DNA of 64,000 nt from Eutreptiella sp. 'Long Island Sound 2002' (taxonomy: Eukaryota; Euglenozoa; Euglenophyceae; Eutreptiales; Eutreptiaceae), in the NCBI GenBank assembly GCA_964036045.1, contig OZ038378.1, positions 160,030,576 to 160,094,575 of the forward strand, read 5' to 3'. Positions 23,900 to 36,790 of the stretch are shown here, in pieces. The first letter of the stretch is position 1. Every line of letters starts with the position of its first letter. The notes below the pieces were generated by a model. That model saw only the letters and a program-made list of their open reading frames with translations. It had not been told where the DNA came from and did no database searches. The position numbers and the translations under genes are program-made.

Positions 23900-25900
23900 T
23901 TTCCCCACCTGTTTCCACTTGGTCCCACTCAGTCCCAATTTTTCCCAGTTTTCCCCACCTGTTTCCACTGGGTCCCACTTAGTCCCAATTTTTCCCTGTT
24001 TTCCCCACCTGTTTCGACTTGGTCCCACTTAGTCCCAATTTTTCCCAGTTTTCCCACCTGTTTCCATCTGGTCCCACTTGGGCCCAATTTTTCCCAGTTT
24101 TCCCACCTGTTTCCACTTGGTCCACTTGTCCCAAGTTTTCCTAGTTTCCCCCCCCCCTGTTTCCACTTGGTCCCACTCAGTCCCAATTTTTCCCACTTTT
24201 CCCCACCTGTTTCCACCTGGTCCCACTTGGTCCATATTTTTCCCAGTTTTCGCCACCTGTTTCCACTTGGTCCCACTTAGTCCCAATTTTTCCCAGTTTT
24301 CCCCACCTGTTTCCACTTGGTCCCACTCAGTCCCCATTTATCCCAGTTTTCCCCACTTGTTTCCACTTGGTCCCACTTAGTCCCGATTTTTCCCAGTTTT
24401 CCCACCTGTTTCCACCTGGTCCCACTTGGTCCCAATTTTCGCCAGTTTTCCCCACCTGTTTCCACTTGGTCCCACTTGTCCCAATTTTCCTAGTTTTCCC
24501 CCCCTGCTTGCACTTGGTCCAACTTAGTCCCTATTTCCCCCAGTTTTCCCCACCTATTTCCACTTGGTCCCACTTAGTCCCAATTTTTCCCAGTTTTCCC
24601 CACCTCTTTCGACTTGGTCCCACTTTGTCCAAATTTTTCCTACTTTGCCCCACCTGTTTCCACTTGGTCCCACATAGTCCCGATTTCCCCCAATTTTCCC
24701 CACCGGTTTCCACTTGGTCCAAGTTAGTCCCAATGTTTGCCAATTTTGACCACCTGTTTCCACTTGGTCCCACTTAGTCCCAATTTTTCCCAGTTTTCTC
24801 CACCTGGTTCCACTTGGTCCCACTTAGTCCCAATTTTTCCCAGTTTTCCCACCTGTTTCCACTTGGTCCACCTTAGTCCCAATTTTTCCAAGTTTTCCCC
24901 ACCCGTTTCCACTTGGTCCCACTTAGTCCCAATTTTCCCAATTTTCCCCACCTGTTTCCACTTGGTCCCACTCAGTCCCAATTTTTCCCAGTTTTCCCCA
25001 CCTGTTTCCACTGGGTCCCACTTAGTCCCAATTTTCCCTGTTTTCCCCACCTGTTTCGACTTGGTCCCACTTAGTCCCAATTTTTCCCAGTTTTCCCACC
25101 TGTTTCCATCTGGTCCCACTTGGGCCCAATTTTTCCCAGTTTTCCCCACCTGTTTCCACTTGGTCCCACTTGTCCCAAGTTTTCCTAGTTTCCCCCCCCC
25201 CTGTTTCCACTTGGTCCCACTCAGTCCCAATTTTTCCCACTTTTCCCCACCTGTTTCCACCTGGTCCCACTTGGTCCATATTTTTCCCAGTTTTCGCCAC
25301 CTGTTTCCACTTGGTCCCACTTAGTCCCAATTTTTCCCAGTTTTCCCCACCTGTTTCCACTTGGTCCCACTCAGTCCCCATTTATCCCAGTTTTCCCCAC
25401 TTGTTTCCACTTGGTCCCACTTAGTCCCGATTTTTCCCAGTTTTCCCACCTGTTTCCACCTGGTCCCACTTGGTCCCAATTTTCGCCAGTTTTCCCCACC
25501 TGTTTCCACTTGGTCCCACTTGTCCCAATTTTTCCTAGTTTTCCCCCCCTGCTTGCACTTGGTCCAACTTAGTCCCTATTTCCCCCAGTTTTCCCCACCT
25601 ATTTCCACTTGGTCCCACTTAGTCCCAATTTTTCCCAGTTTTCCCCACCTCTTTCGACTTGGTCCCACTTTGTCCAAATTTTTCCTACTTTGCCCCACCT
25701 GTTTCCACTTGGTCCCACATAGTCCCGATTTCCCCCAATTTTCCCCACCGGTTTCCACTTGGTCCAAGTTAGTCCCAATGTTTGCCAATTTTGACCACCT
25801 GTTTCCACTTGGTCCACTTAGTCCCAATTTTTCCCAGTTTTCTCCACCTGGTTCCACTTGGTCCCACTTGGTTCCAATTTTTCCCAGTTTTCCCCACCTG
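23900..25900 (+). repeat. About 1,045-bp higher-order repeat step
   Basis: Blocks near 24,277-24,820 and 25,321-25,860 match at 1,044-1,045 bp. They share a tccccattta monomer, ctgcttgcactt, tccctatttcc, a cctctttcgactt monomer, the cacatag block (24,671 and 25,716), caccggtttcc, aatgtttgcc and ttttgacc. A third related copy follows near 26,700-27,300 at a different spacing. Confidence 0.78.
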
Positions 25901-26870
25901 TTTCCACTTGGTCCCACTTAGTCCCGTTTTTCCCAGCTTTCCCCACTTGTTTCCACTTGGTCCCACTTAGTCCCAATTTTCCCCAGTTTTCCCCACCTGT
26001 TTCCACTTGGTCCCACTTAGTCCCAATTTTTCCCAGTTTTCTCCACCTGTTTGCACTTGGTCCCACTTAGTCCCAATTTTTCCCAGGTTTCCCCACCTGT
26101 TTCGCCTTGGTCCCACTTGGTCCCAATTTTTCCCAGTTTTCCCACGTGTTTCCACTTGGTCCCACTTAGTCCCAATTTTCCCAGTTTTCCCCACCTGTTT
26201 CCACTTGGTCCCACTTAGTCCCAATTTTCCCCAGGTTCCCCACCTGTTTCCACTTGGTCCCACTTAGTCCCAATTTCTCCCAATTTTCCCCACCCGTTTC
26301 CACTTGGTCCCACTTAGTCCCAATTTTTCCCCAGTTTTCCCCCACCTGTTTCCACTTGGTCCCACTTAGTCCCAATTTTTCCCAGTTTTCCCCACCTGTT
26401 TCCACTTGGTCCACCTTAGTCCCAATTTTTCCAAGTTTTCCCACCCGTTCCACTTGGTCCCACTTAGTCCCAATTTTCCCAATTTTCCCCACCTGTTTCC
26501 ACTTGGTCCCACTCAGTCCCAATTTTTCCCAGTTTTCCCCACCTGTTCCACTGGGTCCCACTTAGTCCCAATTTTTCCCTGTTTTCCCCACCTGTTTCGA
26601 CTTGGTCCCACTTAGTCCCAATTTTTCCCAGTTTTCCCACCTGTTTCCATCTGGTCCCACTTGGGCCCAATTTTTCCCAGTTTTCCCCACCTGTTTCCAC
26701 TTGGTCCCACTTGTCCCAAGTTTTCCTAGTTTCCCCCCCCCCTGTTTCCACTTGGTCCCACTCAGTCCCAATTTTTCCCACTTTTCCCCACCTGTTTCCA
26801 CCTGGTCCCACTTGGTCCCAATTTTTCCCAGTTTTCGCCACCTGTCTCCACTTGGTCCCACTTAGTCCCA

Positions 26871-26894
26871 ATTTTTCCCAGTTTACTTGGTCCC
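26871..26894 (+). repeat. Monomer junction with a 15-bp deletion
   Basis: After cccagttt the sequence continues directly with acttggtccc, so the end of D5 and the whole of D1 are missing (about 15 bp). It is the largest single-monomer deletion I noticed and is not a multiple of 10, unlike the 40-bp monomers elsewhere. Confidence 0.8.
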
Positions 26895-27789
26895 ACTTAG
26901 TCCCGATTTTTCCCAGTTTTCCCACCTGTTTCCACCTGGTCCCACTTGGTCCCAATTTTCCCCAGTTTTCCCCACCTGTTTCCACTTGGTCCCACTTGTC
27001 CCAATTTTTCCTAGTTTTCCCCCCCTGCTTGCACTTGGTCCAACTTAGTCCCTATTTCCCCCAGTTTTCCCCACCTATTTCCACTTGGTCCCACTTAGTC
27101 CCAATTTTTCCCAGTTTTCCCCACCTCTTTCGACTTGGTCCCACTTTGTCCAAATTTTTCCTAGTTTGCCCCACCTGTTTCCACTTGGTCCCACATAGTC
27201 CCGATTTCCCCCAATTTTCCCCACCGGTTTCCACTTGGTCCAAGGTAGTGCCAATGTTTGCCAATTTTGACCACCTGTTTCCACTTGGTCCCACTTAGTC
27301 CCAATTTTTCCCAGTTTTCCCCACCTGTTTCCACTTGGTCCCACTTGGTCCCAATTTTTCCCAGTTTTCCCCACCTGTTTCCACTTGGTCCCACTTAGTC
27401 CCCGTTTTTCCCAGCTTTCCCCACTTGTTTCCACTTGGTCCCACTTAGTCCCAATTTTCCCCAGTTTTCCCCACCTGTTTCCACTTGGTCCCACTTAGTC
27501 CCAATTTTTCCCAGTTTTCTCCACCTGTTTGCACTTGGTCCCACTTAGTCCCAATTTTTCCCAGGTTTCCCCACCTGTTTCGCCTTGGTCCCACTTGGTC
27601 CCAATTTTTCCCAGTTTTCCCCACGTGTTTCCACTTGGTCCCACTTAGTCCCAATTTTTCCCAGTTTTCCCCACCTGTTTCCACTTGGTCCCACTTAGTC
27701 CCAATTTTTCCCAGGTTTCCCCACCCGTTTCCACTTGGTCCCACTTAGTCCCAATTTCTCCCAATTTTCCCCACCCGTTTCCACTTAGT

Positions 27790-30700
27790 CCCAATTTTCC
27801 CCAGTTTTCCCCACCTGTTTCCACTTGGTCCCACTTAGTCCCAATTTTTCCCATTTTTCCCCACCTGTTTCCACTTGGTCCCACTTGGTCCCAATTTTCC
27901 CCAATTTTCCCCACCTGTTTCCACTTCGCCCCACTTAGTCCCAATTTTTCCCAGTTTTCCCCAACTGTTTCCACTTGGTCCAACTTAGTCCCACTTTTTC
28001 CCAGCTTTCCCCACCCGTTTCCACTTGGTCCCACTTAGTCCCAATTTTTCCCAGCTTTCCCCACCTGTTTCCACTTCGCCCCACTTAGTCCCAATTTTTC
28101 CCAGTTTTCCCCACCTGTTTCCACCTGGTCCAACTTAGTCCCAATTTTTCCAAGTTCTCCCCACCCGTTTCCACTTGGTCCCACTTAGTCCCAATTTTTC
28201 CCAGTTTTCCCCACCTGTTTCCACTTGGTCCCACTTAGTCCCAATTTTTCCCAGTTTTCCCCACCTGTTTCCACTTGGTCCCACTTAGTCCCAATTTTTC
28301 CCGGGTTTCCCCACCTGTTTCCACTCGGTCCCACTTGGTCCCAATTTTTCCCACTTTTCCCCACCCGTTTCCACTTCGCCCCACTTAGTCCCAATTTTCC
28401 CCAGTTTTCCCCACCTGTTTCCACTTGGTCCCACTTGGTCCCAATTTTCCCCAGTTTTCCCCACCTGTTTCCACTTGGTCCAACTTAGTCCCAATTTTCC
28501 CCAGCTTTCCCCACCTGTTTCCACTTGGTCCCACTCAGTCCCAATTTTTCCCACTTTTCCCCACCTGTTTCCACCTGGTCCCACTTGGTCCCAATTTTTC
28601 CCAGTTTTCGCCACCTGTTTCCACTTGGTCCCACTTAGTCCCAATTTTTCCCAGTTTTCCCCACCTGTTTCCACTTGGTCCCACTCAGTCCCAATTTATC
28701 CCAGTTTTCCCCACCTGTTTCCACTTGGTCCCACTTAGTCCCGATTTTTCCCAGTTTTCCCACCTGTTTCCACCTGGTCCCACTTGGTCCCAATTTTCCC
28801 CAGTTTTCCCCACCTGTTTCCACTTGGTCCCACTTGTCCCAATTTTTCCTAGTTTTCCCCCCCTGCTTGCACTTGGTCCAACTTAGTCCCAATTTCCCCC
28901 AGTTTTCCCCACCTATTTCCACTTGGTCCCACTTAGTCCCAATTTTTCCCAGTTTTCCCCACCTCTTTCGACTTGGTCCCACTTTGTCCAAATTTTTCCT
29001 AGTTTGCCCCACCTGTTTCCACTTGGTCCCACATAGTCCCGATTTCCCCCAATTTTCCCCACCGGTTTCCACTTGGTCCAAGTTAGTCCCAATTTTTGCC
29101 AGTTTTGACCACCTGTTTCCACTTGGTCCCACTTAGTCCCAATTTTTCCCAGTTTTCCCCACCTGTTTCCACTTGGTCCCACTTGGTCCCAATTTTTCCC
29201 AGTTTTCCCCACCTGTTTCCACTTGGTCCCACTTAGTCCCCGTTTTTCCCAGCTTTCCCCACCTGTTTCCACTTGGTCCCACTTAGTCCCAATTTTCCCC
29301 AGTTTTTCCCACCTGTTTCCACTTGGTCCCACTTAGTCCCAATTTTTCCCAGTTTTCTCCACCTGTTTGCACTTGGTCCCACTTAGTCCCAATTTTTCCC
29401 AGGTTTCCCCACCTGTTTCGCCTTGGTCCCACTTGGTCCCAATTTTTCCCAGTTTTCCCCACGTGTTTCCACTTGGTCCCACTTAGTCCCAATTTTTCCC
29501 AGTTTTCCTCACCTGTTTCCACTTGGTCCCACTTAGTCCCAATTTTTCCCAGGTTTCCCCACCTGTTTCCACTTGGTCCCACATAGTCCCAATTTCTCCC
29601 AATTTTCCCCACCCGTTTCCACTTGGTCCCACTTAGTCCCAATTTTCCCCAGTTTTCCCCACCTGTTTCCACTTGGTCCCACTTCGTCCCAAATTTTCCC
29701 ATTTTTCCCACCTGTTTCCACTTGGTCCCACTTGGTCCCAATTTTCCCCAATTTTCCCCACCTGTTTCCACTTCGCCCCACTTAGTCCCAATTTTTCCCA
29801 GTTTTCCCCACCTGTTTCCACTTGGTCCCACTTAGTCCCAATTTTTCCCTGTTTTCCCCACCTGTTTCCACTTGGTCCCACTTAGTCCCAATTTTTCCCA
29901 GGTTTCCCCACCTGTTTCCACTTGGTCCCACTTAGTCCCAATTTGTCCCAATTTTCCCCACCCGTTTCCACTTGGTCCCACTTAGTCCCAATTTTCCCCA
30001 GTTTTCCCCACCTGTTTCCACTTGGTCCCACTTAGTCCCAATTTTTCCCATTTTTCCCCACCTGTTTCCACTTGGTCCCACTTGGTCCCAATTTTCCCCA
30101 ATTTTCCCCACCTGTTTCCACTTCGCCCCACTTAGTCCCAATTTTTCCCAGTTTTCCCCAACTGTTTCCACTTGGTCCAACTTAGTCCCACTTTTTCCCA
30201 GCTTTCCCCACCCGTTTCCACTTGGTCCCACTTAGTCCCAATTTTTCCCAGTTTTCCCCACCTGTTTCCACTTCGCCCCACTTAGTCCCAATTTTTCCCA
30301 GTTTTCCTCACCTGTTTCCACCTGGTCCAACTTAGTCCCAATTTTTCCAAGTTCTCCCCACCCGTTTCCACTTGGTCCCACTTAGTCCCAATTTTTCCCA
30401 GTTTTCCCCACCTGTTTCCACTTGGTCCCACTTAGTCCCAATTTTTCCCAGTTTTCCCCACCTGTTTCCACTTGGTCCCACTTAGTCCCAATTTTTCCCG
30501 GGTTTCCCCACCTGTTTCCACTCGGTCCCACTTGGTCCCAATTTTTCCCACTTTTCCCCACCCGTTTCCACTTCGCCCCACTTAGTCCCAATTTTCCCCA
30601 GTTTTCCCCACCTGTTTCCACTTGGTCCCACTTGGTCCCAATTTTCCCCAGTTTTCCCCACCTGTTTCCACTTGGTCCAACTTAGTCCCAATTTTCCCCA

Positions 30701-32160
30701 GCTTTCCCCACCTGTTTCCACTTGGTCCCACTCAGTCCCAATTTTTCCCACTTTTCCCCACCTGTTTCCACCTGGTCCCACTTGGTCCCAATTTTTCCCA
30801 GTTTTCGCCACCTGTTTCCACTTGGTCCCACTTAGTCCCAATTTTTCCCAGTTTTCCCCACCTGTTTCCACTTGGTCCCACTCGGTCCCAATTTATCCCA
30901 GTTTTCCCCACCTGTTTCCACTTGGTCCCACTTAGTCCCGATTTTTCCCAGTTTTCCCACCTGTTTCCACCTGGTCCCACTTGGTCCCAATTTTCCCCAG
31001 TTTTCCCCACCTGTTTCCACTTGGTCCCACTTGTCCCAATTTTTCCTAGTTTTCCCCCCCTGCTTGCACTTGGTCCAACTTAGTCCCAATTTCCCCCAGT
31101 TTTCCCCACCTATTTCCACTTGGTCCCACTTAGTCCCAATTTTTCCCAGTTTTCCCCACCTCTTTCGACTTGGTCCCACTTTGTCCAAATTTTTCCTAGT
31201 TTGCCCCACCTGTTTCCACTTGGTCCCACATAGTCCCGATTTCCCCCAATTTTCCCCACCGGTTTCCACTTGGTCCAAGTTAGTCCCAATTTTTGCCAGT
31301 TTTGACCACCTGTTTCCACTTGGTCCCACTTAGTCCCAATTTTTCCCAGTTTTCCCCACCTGTTTCCACTTGGTCCCACTTGGTCCCAATTTTTCCCAGT
31401 TTTCCCCACCTGTTTCCACTTGGTCCCACTTAGTCCCCGTTTTCCCCAGCTTTCCCCACCTGTTTCCACTTGGTCCCACTTAGTCCCAATTTTCCCCAGT
31501 TTTTCCCACCTGTTTCCACTTGGTCCCACTTAGTCCCAATTTTTCCCAGTTTTCTCCACCTGTTTGCACTTGGTCCCACTTAGTCCCAATTTTTCCCAGG
31601 TTTCCCCACCTGTTTCGCCTTGGTCCCACTTGGTCCCAATTTTTCCCAGTTTTCCCCACGTGTTTCCACTTGGTCCCACTTAGTCCCAATTTTTCCCAGT
31701 TTTCCTCACCTGTTTCCACTTGGTCCCACTTAGTCCCAATTTTTCCCAGGTTTCCCCACCTGTTTCCACTTGGTCCCACATAGTCCCAATTTCTCCCAAT
31801 TTTCCCCACCCGTTTCCACTTGGTCCCACTTAGTCCCAATTTTCCCCAGTTTTCCCCACCTGTTTCCACTTGGTCCCACTTAGTCCCAAATTTTCCCAGT
31901 TTTCCCCACCTGTTTCCACTTGGTCCCACTTGGTCCCAATTTTCCCCAATTTTCCCCACCTGTTTCCACTTCGCCCCACTTAGTCCCAATTTTTCCCAGT
32001 TTTCCCCACCTGTTTCCACTTGGTCCCACTTAGTCCCAATTTGTCCCAGCTTTCCCCACCTGTTTCCACTTCGCCCCACTTAGTCCCAATTTTTCCCAGT
32101 TTTCCCCACCTGTTTCCACTTGGTCCCACTTAGTCCCAATTTTTCCCAGTTTTCCCCACC
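27790..32160 (+). repeat. 2,197-bp higher-order repeat, tandem pair
   Basis: Copy 1 (about 27,790-29,985) and copy 2 (about 29,986-32,160) match at a constant offset of 2,197 bp. Landmarks are ccaactgtttcc (27,962 and 30,159), the cccgggtttcc cassette (about 28,300 and 30,497), ttatcccagt, ctgcttgcactt, the cacatag block (29,030 and 31,227), caccggtttcc, ttttgacc, ctgtttgcactt and ttcgccttgg. I see only scattered single-base differences, for example actcagtccc against actcggtccc near 28,685 and 30,882. The length equals 44 monomers with three 49-bp ones. Confidence 0.9.
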
Positions 32161-34089
32161 TGTTTCCACTTGGTCCCACTTAGTCCCAATTTTTCCCAGT
32201 TTTCCCCACCTGTTTCCACTTGGTCCCACTTAGTCCCAATTTTTCCCGGGTTTCCCAACCTGTTTCCACTCGGTCCCACTTGGTCCCAATTTTTCCCACT
32301 TTTCCCCACCCGTTTCCACTTCGCCCCACTTAGTCCCAATTTTTCCCAGTTTTCCCCACCTGTTTCCACTTGGTCCCACTTGGTCCCAATTTTCCCCAGT
32401 TTTCCCCACCTGTTTCCACTTGGTCCAACTTAGTCCCAATTTTCCCCAGCTTTCCCCACCTGTTTCCACTTGGTCCAACTTGATCCCAATTTTTCCCAGT
32501 TTTCCCCACCTGTTTCCACTTGGTCCAACTTAGTCCCAATTTTTCCCAGTTTTCCCACCTGTTTCCACCCGGTCCCACTTGGTCCCAATTTTTCCCACTT
32601 TTCCCCACCTGTTTCCACTTGGTCCCACTCAGTCCCAATTTTTCCCAGTTTTCCCCACCTGTTTCCACTTGGTCCCACTTGGTCCCAATTTTCCCCAGCT
32701 TTCCCCACCTGTTTCCACTTGGTCTAACTTAGTCCCAATTTTTCCCAGTTTTCCCCACCTGTTTTCACTTGGTCCAACTTAGTCCCAATTTTTCCCAGTT
32801 TTCCCCACCTGTTTCCACTTGGTCCAACTTAGTCCCACTTTTTCCCAGCTTTCCCCACGCGTTTCCACTTGGTCCCACTTAGTCCCAATTTTTCCCAGTT
32901 TTCCCCACCTGTTTCCACTTGGTCCCACTTAGTCCCAATTTTTCCCAGTTTTCCCCACCTGTTTCCACTTGGTCCCACTTAGTCCCAATTTTTCCCAGTT
33001 TTCCCCACCCGTTTCCACTTGGTCCCACTTAGTCCCAATTTTTCCCAGTTTTCCCCACCTGTTTCCACTTGGTCCCACTTAGTCCCAATTTTTCCCAGTT
33101 TTCCCCACCTGTTTCCACTTGGTCCCACTTAGTCCCAATTTTTCCGAGTTTTCCCCACCTGTTTCCACTTGGTCCCACTTAGTCCCAATTTTTCCCAGTT
33201 TTCCCACCTGTTTCCACCCGGTCCCACTTGGTCCCAATTTTTCCCACTTTTCCCCACCTGTTTCCACTTGGTCCCACTTAGTCCCAATTTTTCCCAGTTT
33301 TCCCCACATGTTTCCACTTGGTCCCACTTGGTCCCAATTTTCCCCAGCTTTCCCCACCTGTTTCCACTTGGTCCAACTTAGTCCCAATTTTCCCCAGCTT
33401 TCCCCACCTGTTTCCACTTGGTCCAACTTAGTCCCAATTTTTCCCAGTTTTTCCCACCTGTTTCCACTTGGTCCAACTTAGTCCCAATTTTTCCCAGTTT
33501 TCCCCACATGTTTCAACTGGTCCCACTCAGTCCCAATTTTTCCCAGTTTTCCCACCTGTTTCCACCTGGTCCCACTTGGTCCCAATTTTCCCCAGTTTTC
33601 CCCACCTGTTTCCACTTGGTCCCACTTGTCCCAATTTTTCCTAGTTTTCCCCCCCTGTTTCCACTTGGTCCCACTTAGTCCCAATTTTTCCCAGTTTTCC
33701 CACCTGTTTCCACCTGGTCCCACTTGGTCCCAATTTTTCCCACTTTTCCCCACCTGTTTCCACTTGGTCCCACTTAGTCCCAATTTTTCCCATTTTTCCC
33801 CACCTGTTTCCACTTGGTCCCACTCAGTTCCAATTTTTCCCAGTTTTCCCCACCTGTTTCCACTTGGTCCCACTTAGTCCCAATTTTTCCCATTTTTCCC
33901 CACCTGTTTCCACTTGGTCCCACTCAGTTCCAATTTTTCCCACTTTTCCCCACCTGTTTCCACTTGGTCCCAATTTTTCCCAGTTTTCCCACCTGTTTCC
34001 ACCTGGTCCCACTTGGTCCCAATTTTTCCCACTTTTCCCCACCTGTTTCCACTTGGTCCCACTTAGTCCCAATTTTCCCCAGTTTTCCC

Positions 34090-34190
34090 ACCTGTTTCCA
34101 CCTGGTCCCACTTGGTCCCAATTTTTCCCAGTTTTCCCCACCTGTTTCCACTTGGTCCCACTTGTCCCAATTTTTCCTAGTTTTCCCCCC
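34090..34190 (+). repeat. Representative tcctag cassette with 49-bp monomers
   Basis: This is one clear example of a cassette seen about once per kb across the window. It begins after a monomer shortened by one C (cagttttccca). It then has a monomer with D2 acctggtccc and D3 acttggtccc, followed by a 49-bp monomer in which D3 has lost one base (acttgtccc), D4 reads aatttttcct, D5 begins ag, and the following C-run replaces the A of the next D1. Other clear examples lie near 2,930, 6,460, 7,415, 9,560, 11,745, 16,520, 22,735, 28,840, 36,815, 40,550, 43,690, 48,255, 50,195, 54,965, 57,005 and 59,440. The C-run varies from about 7 to 11 C. Confidence 0.85.
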
Positions 34191-35090
34191 CTGTTTCCAC
34201 TTGGTCCAACTTAGTCCCAATTTTCCCCAGTTTTCCCCACCTATTTCCGCTTGGTCCCACTTAGTCCCAATTTTTCCCAGTTTTCCCCACCTCTTTCGAC
34301 TTGGTCCCACTTTGTCCCAATTTTTCCTAGTTTGACCCACCTGTTTCCACTTGGTCCCACATAGTCCCAATTTCCCCCAATTTTCCCCACCTGTTTCCAC
34401 TTGGTCCAAGTTAGTCCCAATTTTTGCCAGTTTTGACCACCTGTTTCCACTTGGTCCCACTTAGTCCCAATTTTTCCCAGTTTTCCCCACCTGTTTCCAC
34501 TTGGTGCCACTTAGTCCCAATTTTTTCCAGTTTTCCCCACCTGTTTCCACTTGGTCCCACTTAGTCCCCGTTTTTCCCAGTTTTCCCCACCTGTTTACAC
34601 TTGGTCCCACTTAGTCCCAATTTTCCCCAGTTTTTCCCACCTGTTTCCACTTGGTCCCACTTAGTCCCAATTTTTCCCACTTTTCCCCACCTTTTTGCCC
34701 TTGGTCCCACTTAGTCCCAATTTTTCCCAGGTTTCCCCACCTGCTTCCACTTGGTCCCACTTGGTCCCAATTTTTTCCAGTTTTCCCCACCCGTTTCCAC
34801 TTGGTCCCACTTAGTCCCAATTTCTCCCAATTTTCCCCACCCGTTTCCACTTGGTCCCACTTAGTCCCAATTTTTCCCAGTTTTCCCCACCTGTTTCCAC
34901 TTGGTCCCATTTAGTCCCAATTTTTCCCATTTTCCCCCACCTGTTTCCACTTGGTCCCACTTGGTCCCAATTTTTCCCACTTTTCCCCACCTGTTTCCAC
35001 TTCGCCCCAGTTAGTCCCAATTTTTCCCAGTTTTCCCCACCTGTTTCCACTTGGTCCCACTTGGTCCCAATTTTCCCCAGCTTTCCCCAC

Positions 35091-36790
35091 CTGTTTCCAC
35101 TTGGTCCAACTTAGTCCCAATTTTCCCCAGCTTTCCCCACCTGTTTCCACTTGGTCTAACTGGGTCCCAATTTTTCCAAGTTTTCCCCACTCGTTTCCAC
35201 TTGGTCCCACTTAGTCCCAATTTTTCGCAGTTTTCCCCACCTGTTTCCACTTGGTCCCACTTAGTCCCAATTTTTCCCAGTTTTCCCCACCTGTTTCCAC
35301 TTGGTCCCACTTAGTCCCAATTTTTCCCAGTTTTCCCCACCTGTTTCCACTCGGTCCCACTTGGTCCCAATTTTTCCCGCTTTTCCCCACCCGTTTCCAC
35401 TTCGCCCCACTTAGTCTCAATTTTTCCCAGTTTTCCCCACCTGTTTCCACTTGGTCCCACTTGGTCCCAATTTTCCCCAGCTTTCCCCACCTGTTTCCAC
35501 TTGGTCCAACTTAGTCCCAATTTTTCCCAGTTTTCCCCACTTGTTTCCACTTGGTCCCACTTAGTCCCAATTTTTGCCAGTTTTCCCCACCTGTTTCCAC
35601 TTGGTCCAACTTAGTCCCAATTTTTCCAAGTTTTCCCCACCTGTTTCCACTTGGTCCCACTTGGTCCAAATTTTTCCCACTTTTCCCCACCTGTTTCCAC
35701 TTCGCCCCACTTAGTCCCAATTTTTCCCAATTTTCCCCACCTGTTTCCACTTGGTCCCACTTGGTCCCAATTTTCCCCAGCTTTCCCCACCTGTTTCCAC
35801 TTGGTCCAACTTAGTCCCAATGTTTCCCAGTTTTCCCCACCTGTTTCCACTTGGTCCAACTTAGTCCCAATTTTTCCCAGTTTTCCCCACCTGTTTCCAC
35901 TTGGTCCCACTCAGTCCCAATTTTTCCCAGTTTTCCCCACCTGTTTCCACTTGGTCCAACTTAGTCCCAATTTTCCCCAGCTTTCCCCACCTGTTTCCAG
36001 TTGGTCTAACTGGGTCCCAATTTTTCCAAGTTTTCCCCACTCGTTTCCACTTGGTCCCACTTAGTCCCAATTTTTCGCAGTTTTCCCCACCTGTTTCCAC
36101 TTGGTCCCACTTAGTCCCAATTTTTCCCAGTTTTCCCCACCTGTTTCCACTTGGTCCCACTTAGTCCCAATTTTTCCCAGTTTTCCCCACCTGTTTCCAC
36201 TCGGTCCCACTTGGTCCCAATTTTTCCCGCTTTTCCCCACCCGTTTCCACTTCGCCCCACTTAGTCTCAATTTTTCCCAGTTTTCCCCACCTGTTTCCAC
36301 TTGGTCCCACTTGGTCCCAATTTTCCCCAGCTTTCCCCACCTGTTTCCACTTGGTCCAACTTAGTCCCAATTTTTCCCAGTTTTCCCCACTTGTTTCCAC
36401 TTGGTCCCACTTAGTCCCAATTTTTGCCAGTTTTCCCCACCTGTTTCCACTTGGTCCAACTTAGTCCCAATTTTTCCAAGTTTTCCCCACCTGTTTCCAC
36501 TTGGTCCCACTTGGTCCCAATTTTTCCCACTTTTCCCCACCTGTTTCCACTTCGCCCCACTTAGTCCCAATTTTTCCCAATTTTCCCCACCTGTTTCCAC
36601 TTGGTCCCACTTGGTCCCAATTTTCCCCAGCTTTCCCCACCTGTTTCCACTTGGTCCAACTTAGTCCCAATGTTTCCCAGTTTTCCCCACCTGTTTCCAC
36701 TTGGTCCAACTTAGTCCCAATTTTTCCCAGTTTTCCCCACCTGTTTCCACTTGGTCCCACTCAGTCCCAATTTTTCCCAGTTTTCCCCAC
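35091..36790 (+). repeat. 850-bp higher-order repeat, tandem pair
   Basis: Copy 1 is about 35,091-35,940 and copy 2 about 35,941-36,790; the offset is exactly 850 bp, or 17 monomers. The landmark ttggtctaactgggtccc lies at 35,151 and 36,001. Other shared variants are ttcgcagt, actcggtccc, ttcccgctt, tagtctcaat, tttttgccagt and aatgtttccc. Visible differences are few (gtttccac against gtttccag near 35,150/36,000; ggtccaaat against ggtcccaat near 35,665/36,515). A related single copy at 38,447-39,000 matches copy 1 at 3,436 bp. Confidence 0.92.
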
